A DNA stretch of 9,776 nt from Oscillibacter sp. CAG:241 (lineage in GTDB: Bacteria > Bacillota > Clostridia > Oscillospirales > Oscillospiraceae). Position numbers and translations under genes: made by a program. The stretch lies in the NCBI GenBank assembly GCA_000435975.1, contig FR884101.1, forward strand, positions 1 through 9,776. Direction: 5' to 3'. Shown one piece after another: positions 5,175 to 9,776 of the stretch; position 1 is the stretch's first letter, and each line of letters opens with the position of its first letter. The notes beneath the pieces were generated by a model. The model worked only from the letters and a program-made list of their open reading frames with translations. It was not told where the DNA came from and did not search any database.

Positions 5175-6044
5175 TTACTTTTTCCGGTCCACCAGCTGAT
5201 CCGCCAGAGCGAACAGGAAGTCGTGCTCCGGCCAATGGGCCACGGCGTCCTTAGCCTTTTGGGTGCAGGACTCCACCGCCCGGGCGCAGCCCTCCAGGCC
5301 GTCTACGTCCACATAGGTGATCTTGCCCTCCTCCTTATCGGAGCCGATGGGCTTGCCGAACACCTGCTGGTCGCCGACCACGTCCAGCATATCGTCCCGG
5401 ATCTGGAACGCCAGGCCCAGCCGGTCGGCAAATTCCACCGCCTGAGCCCGCATATCCGCAGGCATGTCCGCCGCCACACAGCCCAGCTCCGCCGCGCCGG
5501 AGATCATAACCCCGGTCTTCAGCCGGTACATAGCCTTCAGCTGCTCCTCGGTATGGATGCCGTACAGAGTGTCCAGCACCTGGCCGGCCACCATGCCGTC
5601 GGCGCCGCAGGCCCGGGCCAGCACCCGCACCGCCTCCACCCGGCTGCCGTCGGACATACAGGGAGCCTCCGCGATCAGGCGGAAGGCCTCCGGCTGGAGT
5701 GCGTCTCCCGCCAGCACCGCCAGAGTCTCGCCGAACTTTTTGTGGGTGGTGGGCTGGCCCCGGCGCAGATCATCGTCGTCCATGCAGGGCAGATCGTCAT
5801 GGATCAGGGAATAGTTGTGTACCAGCTCCAGGGCGCAGGCATAGGGCAGCGCCAGATGCCAGTCGATGCCCCCCAGCCGGGCAAACTCCAGCGTCAGCAC
5901 CGGCCGGATGCGCTTGCCGCCGCCCAGAATGCTGTAACGCATGGCCTCCTGCAGGCGGCCATAGGGCTTGTCCGCCGTGAAAATGCCGTTCAGATACTCC
6001 TCGATGGCCTGCTGATAGGCCGCATACTGCTGCTTGAATTCCAT
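5175..6044 (-). CDS. ispA: Farnesyl diphosphate synthase (polyprenyl synthetase)
   Basis: The cytoplasmic prenyltransferase condenses dimethylallyl/geranyl diphosphate with isopentenyl diphosphate to make farnesyl diphosphate, the precursor of undecaprenyl and quinone side chains. The 289 residues show GGGKRIRP (41-48), the first aspartate-rich motif DDLPCMDDDDLRRG (83-96), KTG (176-178) and the second aspartate-rich motif DDMLD (217-221). Residues just before the first motif (HNYSLIH) match type II bacterial farnesyl synthases such as E. coli IspA, including the small-side-chain pattern Y78 S79, which supports a C15 product. The length is normal. The ATG is 2 nt past the xseB stop, with GAGGAA (complement of 6050-6055) embedded in the last xseB codons, so translation is coupled. 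The dxs gene often found downstream is not here; a terminator follows instead. Confidence 0.95.
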   Translation of the reverse strand: MEFKQQYAAYQQAIEEYLNGIFTADKPYGRLQEAMRYSILGGGKRIRPVLTLEFARLGGIDWHLALPYACALELVHNYSLIHDDLPCMDDDDLRRGQPTTHKKFGETLAVLAGDALQPEAFRLIAEAPCMSDGSRVEAVRVLARACGADGMVAGQVLDTLYGIHTEEQLKAMYRLKTGVMISGAAELGCVAADMPADMRAQAVEFADRLGLAFQIRDDMLDVVGDQQVFGKPIGSDKEEGKITYVDVDGLEGCARAVESCTQKAKDAVAHWPEHDFLFALADQLVDRKK

Positions 6045-6046
6045 TT

Positions 6047-6274
6047 TTATTCCTCGCTAACAAATTCATTTTCGATGGGCGCGCCGTCGGGTCCCTTCAT
6101 CAGCCGCACCACCTGCTGCTCGGCCTTGTCCAGCTCCGTGCGGCAGGCCGCCGCCAGCTTCGTCCCCTCCTCGAACAGGGACAGGGACTGGCTCAGCTGG
6201 GCGTCGCCCTTTTCCAGCAGGGCCACGATCTCCTCCAGACGGGCCATGTTTTCCTCAAAGCTCTTTTTCGCCAT
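6047..6274 (-). CDS. xseB: Exodeoxyribonuclease VII small subunit
   Basis: This 75-residue, mostly helical protein has the typical XseB pattern: FEENMARLEEIVALLEKGD (residues 6-24), then LSLFEEGTKLAAACRTELDKAE in the second helix. Several small subunits bind one XseA subunit to form exonuclease VII, which degrades single-stranded DNA from both ends into oligonucleotides. The ATG at 6274 is supported by AAGGAGG (complement of 6281-6287) 6 nt upstream and by the match to the family N terminus; the longer frame to 6403 is a shadow of xseA. It overlaps xseA by 20 nt and is 2 nt from ispA, so the three genes form one tightly packed transcription unit. Confidence 0.93.
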   Translation of the reverse strand: MAKKSFEENMARLEEIVALLEKGDAQLSQSLSLFEEGTKLAAACRTELDKAEQQVVRLMKGPDGAPIENEFVSEE

Positions 6275-7481
6275 GGTTATCCTCCTTCTCCTCCACCCGG
6301 CAGCCCAGACTCCCCTGGGCCAGGCGAAGCCGTATCCGATCGCCGGGCTGCACCTGGTCGCTGCTGCGCAGAATGCCGCCGTCCTCCGTCCGGGCCACGG
6401 CATAGCCCCGGCCCAGCACCTTCAGGGGGCTCAGGGCGTCCAGCTTGGCCACGGCCCCCGCAAAGCGGCGGGCCTCCCGGTCCCAATGGGTCCGGGCCGC
6501 CGCCGTCATCTTGTCCTGTAAATAATCCAGCTGGAGCCGCCGGTCCTGGACAAAGGCCATGGGGTCCGTCAGCGCCCGCTTTTCCGACAGCATTTTCAGC
6601 CGCCGCTCCTCCCGCTCCAGCCGGTGGAGCACACTCTGGGCCATGGCGTTGTCGGCCCCGCGCAGATAACGCAGCAGCTCCGCCATATCCGGCACGGCGA
6701 TCTCCGCGGCGTTGCTGGGCGTAGACGCCCGCCGGTCCGCCACATAGTCGGAGATGGTCACATCCGGCTCATGTCCCACGGCGGAGATCACCGGGATCTC
6801 CGAGGCGTAGATGGCCCGGGCCACCCGCTCGTCATTGAAGGCCCACAGGTCCTCCATGGACCCGCCGCCCCGGCCGGTGATGAGCACGTCGCCCAGCTTC
6901 CAGCGGTTGGCGTACCGGATGGCGCCCACGATCTCCGGTGGGGCCTCCGCCCCCTGGACCCGCACCGGCAGCAGCAGCACCTTGGCGATGGGATAGCGCC
7001 GGCGCAGAATGCGGATCATATCGTGGACCGCCGCCCCGGCGCCGCTGGTAACGATGGCGATGCGCTGGGGGTACAAAGGCAGGGGCTTCTTGTGAGCCGG
7101 GTCAAACAGCCCCTCCTGCTGGAGCTTCTGCTTCAGCTGCTCAAAGGCCACATACAGGTCCCCTACCCCGTCCGGCGACAGCTGGGTGCAGTACAGCTGA
7201 TATGCACCGTCCCGGGGAAACACGCTGATCCGGCCGAATACCACCGCCTGCATGCCGTTTTCCGGCCGGAACCGCAGCTTCACGGCGCTGGACTTGAACA
7301 TGACGCACCGCAGGGCGCTCTGTCCGTCCTTCAGGGTGAAGTAGTGGTGGCCGGAGGGATAGATCTTGTAGTTGGACAGCTCGCCCCGGATGTAAAGCCC
7401 GGAGAGCTGCGGCGTGCCGTCGATCAGGTCCTTGATAAGACCGTTGACCTCGGACACGGCAAAAATATGCTGCTGATCCAA
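6255..7481 (-). CDS. xseA: Exodeoxyribonuclease VII large subunit, TTG start
   Basis: The 408-residue catalytic subunit has an N-terminal OB-fold (about 5-100), a catalytic domain (about 125-262), a long coiled coil (about 265-345) and a C-terminal segment with LSPLKVLGRGYAVAR (350-364). Conserved blocks are GRGGGSMEDLWAFN (203-216) and GHEPDVTISDYVAD (236-249). Residues D154, R204, H237 and D240 fall where the E. coli enzyme has essential residues (D155, R205, H238, D241). The start codon is TTG at 7481: the frame has no nearby ATG, AAGGAGGA lies 9 nt upstream (complement of 7491-7498), and the protein then begins at the usual place. The 3' end overlaps xseB by 20 nt. A terminator-like hairpin lies between nusB and this gene. 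Confidence 0.95.
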   Translation of the reverse strand: MDQQHIFAVSEVNGLIKDLIDGTPQLSGLYIRGELSNYKIYPSGHHYFTLKDGQSALRCVMFKSSAVKLRFRPENGMQAVVFGRISVFPRDGAYQLYCTQLSPDGVGDLYVAFEQLKQKLQQEGLFDPAHKKPLPLYPQRIAIVTSGAGAAVHDMIRILRRRYPIAKVLLLPVRVQGAEAPPEIVGAIRYANRWKLGDVLITGRGGGSMEDLWAFNDERVARAIYASEIPVISAVGHEPDVTISDYVADRRASTPSNAAEIAVPDMAELLRYLRGADNAMAQSVLHRLEREERRLKMLSEKRALTDPMAFVQDRRLQLDYLQDKMTAAARTHWDREARRFAGAVAKLDALSPLKVLGRGYAVARTEDGGILRSSDQVQPGDRIRLRLAQGSLGCRVEEKEDNHGEKEL

Positions 7482-7502
7482 TGGGGGCGTTCCTCCTTTC
7501 AG

Positions 7503-7538
7503 GCGTCAAAACAAAGGCAGAGCGTTGCCGCTCTGCCT
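7503..7538 (-). terminator. Intrinsic-terminator-like hairpin between nusB and xseA
   Basis: A perfect 10-bp stem pairs AGGCAGAGCG (7515-7524) with CGCTCTGCCT (7529-7538) around a 4-nt loop. On the minus strand it is followed at once by TTTGTTTTG (complement of 7506-7514), a U-rich tail. It begins 9 nt after the nusB stop and ends just before the xseA ribosome binding site. It probably reduces or conditions readthrough into xseA-xseB-ispA, because no separate xseA promoter is evident. Confidence 0.7.
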
Positions 7539-7546
7539 GCTGTGGG

Positions 7547-7996
7547 TCATTCCTTCACTTCCGCCCGCAGGAAGCTGCCCAGGATGCCGTTGATGAACTT
7601 CACCACCTCTGGGGATTCATAATCCTTGGCGATGTTCACCGCCTCGCTGATGGCCACGCCGTGGGGAATATCCGGCATATAGAGGATCTCGAACATGGCC
7701 ACCCGCATAATGGCAGAGGCCACCAGGGAAATGCGCTCAAAGCGCCAGCCCCTGGCGTACTGCTCTATGTAGGTGTCCAGCTCCGCCGCATGCTGGGCCA
7801 CGCCCGTGACCAGACGGCGGATGTATTTCTCCTGTTTTTCATTGGGGGTGTCGGCATAAATGCTGCATTCCTCCGCCCGGGCGGCAAAATTCTCCCGGGA
7901 AAGCTGCTGATCCAGGAATTCCTGGATGGGCAGGTCCGTAAAGCTCAGCTCGTATGCCAGATGGGTGGCGATCTCCCGTGCCGTATTCCGCGTCAT
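7547..7996 (-). CDS. nusB: Transcription antitermination factor NusB
   Basis: The 149-residue all-helical RNA-binding protein pairs with NusE (ribosomal protein S10) on boxA to prevent premature termination of rRNA transcripts. Visible family features are the N-terminal TAREIATHLAYEL (5-17), where most members have RxxAlqxLY, and the conserved C-terminal block. That block has ISLVASAIMRVAMFEIL (89-105), IPHGVAISEAVNIAKDY (110-126) and KFINGILGSF (133-142). The length is near normal. The ATG at 7996 has AAAGGAA 9 nt upstream (complement of 8006-8012). It follows asp23 by 36 nt on the same strand, an arrangement also seen in Bacillus (yqhY-nusB). Bacillus has folD between nusB and xseA; here only a hairpin stands in that place. 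Confidence 0.93.
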   Translation of the reverse strand: MTRNTAREIATHLAYELSFTDLPIQEFLDQQLSRENFAARAEECSIYADTPNEKQEKYIRRLVTGVAQHAAELDTYIEQYARGWRFERISLVASAIMRVAMFEILYMPDIPHGVAISEAVNIAKDYESPEVVKFINGILGSFLRAEVKE

Positions 7997-8032
7997 AGTC
8001 GTAAATTCCTTTTCTCTTTCTGGATTCGGGGC

Positions 8033-8392
8033 TCAGTCGAAGCTGATGCCGCCCACGTGAACGTTCACCGCATTGACCTGGAAGCCGGTCATGCCCTCCA
8101 GAGCGGCAAACACACTGCTCTGGACCTTCTGGGCCACTTCGGACACGGCGCAGCCGTACCGCAGCAGGATGAACAGGTTCACCACGATGCCCTCGCCGTC
8201 CATCTCCACCCGGATGCCCTTGGCGGTCATCTTTTTCCCGGTGACATAGTCGGAAACGTTGGCGTTCATCAGACCGCCCACGCCCTCTACCTCCAGGCAG
8301 GCGGAGGTGGCGATGGAGGCCACCACATCCTCGGAGATCTGGATGGTACCCATGCTCTCCTGATGGGTCATGTATTCTTTATTATCAGCCAT
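8033..8392 (-). CDS. Asp23/Gls24 family envelope stress response protein (YqhY-like)
   Basis: The 119-residue protein is a single Asp23 domain. GTIQISEDVVASIATSACLE (residues 15-34) is the hallmark start, followed by a segment where family members have VxG(V)xxM (EGVGGLMNANVSDYVTG), then VEMDGEGIVVNLFILLRYG (62-80) and the final VNVHVGGISFD (109-119). Family members are abundant membrane-associated or cytoplasmic proteins tied to cell-envelope homeostasis. B. subtilis YqhY, in the same place beside nusB, is linked to acetyl-CoA carboxylase control. The accBC genes that accompany it in Bacillus are absent here. The ATG at 8392 has GAGGAG (complement of 8404-8409) 11 nt upstream; a TTG at 8401 would be only 2 nt from that site. 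It has its own promoter and probably starts the asp23-nusB unit. Confidence 0.92.
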   Translation of the reverse strand: MADNKEYMTHQESMGTIQISEDVVASIATSACLEVEGVGGLMNANVSDYVTGKKMTAKGIRVEMDGEGIVVNLFILLRYGCAVSEVAQKVQSSVFAALEGMTGFQVNAVNVHVGGISFD

Positions 8393-8443
8393 AGCTTGCA
8401 AAACTCCTCATTCGTATTTTCAATAGAGTCCCAATATAAGAGT

Positions 8444-8472
8444 AGTATACCATCTCTCCCCGGGAATTACAA
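8444..8472 (-). promoter_or_regulatory. Sigma-A-like promoter of asp23-nusB-xseAB-ispA
   Basis: On the minus strand a -35 box TTGTAA (8472-8467), a 17-nt spacer and a -10 box TATACT (8449-8444) preceded by TGG form an extended -10 promoter. It lies wholly in the 83-bp gap between spoIIIAH and asp23. The start point would be near 8437, giving a leader of about 45 nt. It separates vegetative expression of the downstream genes from the sporulation operon; no hairpin terminator for spoIIIAH is visible upstream of it. Confidence 0.75.
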
Positions 8473-8475
8473 CTG

Positions 8476-9018
8476 TTAATTTGCCTCCATGATCTTGATC
8501 TGCTGGGCGGTATAGTCCGTTTCGCTGATGACGATGTCCTTGATGCGGGCGGCGTCGGTGGCCGTCAGGCCGCCCTCCGGCGGAGCCACCACCACGCTGA
8601 CGCTTTCGGCCCCCATGAATACCACGCAGTCGGCGTAGCCCTTGGCCGTTACCAGGCTCTCGATCTGGGACTCCGCCACGGTGTAGGCCGCCAGCACCTG
8701 CAGGGTCTGGGACGCCTCGTTGAGGACGCTCTGCTGGGCGTTTTCATCACGCTCCGCCTCCTTGAGCATGCTGATGGCGTTGTCCCGGGCCTGTTTGCGG
8801 CTGAGCCGGGCCGTGGCGAAATAGTCGTCCTCCGCCGGCGCGGCGGTTGGCTCCGTTCCCTTCTCCCCGTCCTGGGAGCTGACCAGAGTGGTCTGACCCA
8901 GGGTCTTTCCGGCATTTTTCTGGATATCGTCCGTGTAGCGCCAGTTCATGTACACCGCCGCGCACACCAGCAGCAGCACCGCCGCCGCCACCGCCGGCTT
9001 CTTCCATCGTTTCTTCAT
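8476..9018 (-). CDS. spoIIIAH: Stage III sporulation protein AH
   Basis: This mother-cell membrane protein has an extracellular domain that pairs with forespore SpoIIQ across the intermembrane space. Together with the other SpoIIIA proteins it forms the channel that keeps the forespore active after engulfment. The 180 residues start with basic MKKRWKKP, one membrane helix (about 9-26) and a variable linker (30-65). The YscJ/FliF-related ring-building domain follows (about 66-178), with SRKQARDNAISMLKEAERDE and the final DIVISETDYTAQQIKIMEA typical of the family. The ATG at 9018 has AGGAGG (complement of 9026-9031) 7 nt upstream; the longer frame to 9516 is out-of-frame spoIIIAG. It is slightly shorter than the Bacillus protein (218). 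The gap to spoIIIAG is 14 nt. Confidence 0.93.
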   Translation of the reverse strand: MKKRWKKPAVAAAVLLLVCAAVYMNWRYTDDIQKNAGKTLGQTTLVSSQDGEKGTEPTAAPAEDDYFATARLSRKQARDNAISMLKEAERDENAQQSVLNEASQTLQVLAAYTVAESQIESLVTAKGYADCVVFMGAESVSVVVAPPEGGLTATDAARIKDIVISETDYTAQQIKIMEAN

Positions 9019-9032
9019 ATCCGTCCCTCCTG

Positions 9033-9524
9033 TTATGAATTCCATTGCACCACCGTGATGCGGTCGGCGGGAAGGCCCGTCAGTGCCGCCACCGCCTCCG
9101 TTACCGCCAGGCGAACGCCGCTGCTGCCCGCGCCCTGACACACCACCACCGCGCCTAAGTATATGGGATACGTCTCCCGGGTCACCACCACGTCCTGATA
9201 GCCGCTGCCCCGGTTCAGGGTCACCGGTTCCCGCTGAGCCCGGGTCTCGCCGTCTCGCTCCGTGCTGTCCGCGTCCTCGGCCAGCTCCAGAGAGGAGCCG
9301 TTTTTCAGGGTCAGCATCACCTGCACCCGCCCCACGCCGTCCATGCGGCCCAGCAGCTCCTCCATCCGCCGCTCGGTGTCCTCCAGAGAGAATCCAGCGC
9401 TGTCCTTCTGCGGGTCCGGTGCGCTCGTCCCGGCGGGCAGCACCATCAGGACGATCCCCGCCAGCACCACCAGGCCCACATATTTGTACTTTTTCCATAA
9501 ATTCCCAATGCTCCACTTTTTCAT
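9033..9524 (-). CDS. spoIIIAG: Stage III sporulation protein AG
   Basis: SpoIIIAG is the ring-forming component of the SpoIIIA channel in the mother-cell membrane around the forespore. The 163 residues show a basic N terminus (MKKWSIGNLWKKYKY), one membrane helix (about 16-31), a linker, and a ring-building domain. In that domain LEDTERRMEELLGRMDGVGRV (48-68) precedes the beta-rich insertion that extends the large beta barrel (about 70-120). The C-terminal VRLAVTEAVAALTGLPADRI (138-157) is typical. It is shorter than B. subtilis SpoIIIAG (229), as in many Clostridia. The ATG at 9524 is preferred by family length and because TAAGGAG overlaps the spoIIIAF stop, although the spacer is only 3 nt. 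An ATG at 9575 with GGAGG 9 nt upstream is the alternative; its extra 17 residues do not look like the family. Confidence 0.92.
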   Translation of the reverse strand: MKKWSIGNLWKKYKYVGLVVLAGIVLMVLPAGTSAPDPQKDSAGFSLEDTERRMEELLGRMDGVGRVQVMLTLKNGSSLELAEDADSTERDGETRAQREPVTLNRGSGYQDVVVTRETYPIYLGAVVVCQGAGSSGVRLAVTEAVAALTGLPADRITVVQWNS

Positions 9525-9531
9525 ACGCTCC

Positions 9532-9776
9532 TTACCCCAGCCAGTGCTGCTGCGACGGCGGAATGCCCAGCTCATCCGTCAGGACCTCCGCCAGGGCCTG
9601 GTTTTCCGCGATGTCCAGCGTCACGCCGCTGGGATAGGGCACACCGTCCCGCCAGGCAGTCTCCACCCGGGGGCGGCAGCTCAGTCCCAGCTGCGCCGCT
9701 TTTTCCGATATATATGCGGCAGTACGCTGCTGTATGCCAAGCTCCAGCTGCGCCTGGCCCTCCTGGCGGTACGCCT
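9532..9776 (-). CDS. spoIIIAF: Stage III sporulation protein AF, C-terminal part (cut by the window edge)
   Basis: The visible 80 residues are the C-terminal cytosolic domain of SpoIIIAF, a mother-cell membrane protein of the SpoIIIA complex. They begin at AYRQEGQAQLELGIQQRTAA, continue with YISEKAAQLG and GVPYPSGVTLDI, and end with ELGIPPSQQHWLG before TAA (complement of 9532-9534). The helix with a repeated small/charged pattern and the terminal ELGIPxxxQ motif are what clostridial SpoIIIAF proteins show. The two N-terminal membrane helices must lie beyond 9776. The identity is supported by the position just upstream of spoIIIAG, with a 7-nt gap and the spoIIIAG ribosome binding site overlapping the stop codon. 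Confidence 0.87.
   Translation of the reverse strand, partial: AYRQEGQAQLELGIQQRTAAYISEKAAQLGLSCRPRVETAWRDGVPYPSGVTLDIAENQALAEVLTDELGIPPSQQHWLG

Noticed and set aside
5130..6521. 463-codon plus-strand open frame opposite ispA-xseB-xseA
   Set aside because: It begins inside the bidirectional terminator and runs antisense through three genes with clear catalytic motifs; composition is that of a shadow frame.
6624..8479. Two long plus-strand open frames (6624-7622 and 7481-8479) opposite xseA, nusB and asp23
   Set aside because: Both are antisense shadows of recognised genes, without ribosome binding sites or recognisable domains.
1..9776. CRISPR array, tRNA, rRNA, prophage or transposase
   Set aside because: No regularly spaced repeats, cloverleaf pattern, rRNA-like sequence or mobile-element protein was found on either strand.

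Overview
The window looks like chromosomal DNA of a GC-rich, endospore-forming member of the Clostridia. The Oscillospiraceae (Flavonifractor, Oscillibacter or Pseudoflavonifractor type) fit best. Reasons: a spoIIIA sporulation operon flows into asp23-nusB-xseA-xseB-ispA, ribosome binding sites are strong and Bacillus-like (AGGAGG), promoters are sigma-A-like with extended -10 boxes, and GC-rich genes are separated by short AT-rich gaps. The taxon is inferred from gene order and protein style, not from a search.

Layout. (1) Positions 1-150 hold two divergent promoters. One fires left off the window edge and has phased A-tracts behind it. The other drives a rightward operon (151-1715) of a YjjG-like HAD nucleotidase, a small conserved-looking unknown protein and a CPBP-family intramembrane protease. 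(2) Positions 1716-1925 hold no gene. They contain a very regular hairpin, a structured element of about 110 bp flanked by 11-bp direct repeats, and a terminator. (3) Positions 1926-4602 form a regulator-transporter unit: a MocR/PdxR-type PLP-dependent regulator faces away from an ECF-transporter S component (probably a vitamin B6 type uptake protein), which is followed by a UPF0340 (YwlG-like) gene. The gap between regulator and transporter carries an inverted repeat of a TGGTAT/ATACCA box, a good operator candidate. (4) A GreA-family elongation factor overlaps the 3' end of the regulator gene and ends at a bidirectional terminator (5109-5155). (5) Positions 5175-9776 are all leftward: spoIIIAF (partial), spoIIIAG and spoIIIAH, then a fresh promoter, asp23, nusB, a hairpin-plus-U-tract, xseA, xseB and ispA.

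How the genes work together. SpoIIIAF-AG-AH are parts of the mother-cell side of the channel linking mother cell and forespore. The asp23 to ispA genes are housekeeping functions (envelope stress/Asp23, rRNA antitermination, exonuclease VII, farnesyl diphosphate synthesis) and have their own vegetative-type promoter. The MocR-ECF pair is most simply read as PLP-sensing control of vitamin B6 uptake. I found no CRISPR array, tRNA, rRNA, prophage or transposase, and no clearly undescribed system. The most interesting leads are the MocR operator, the UPF0340 linkage, the intergenic structured repeat and the terminator-like hairpin inside the nusB-xseA interval.
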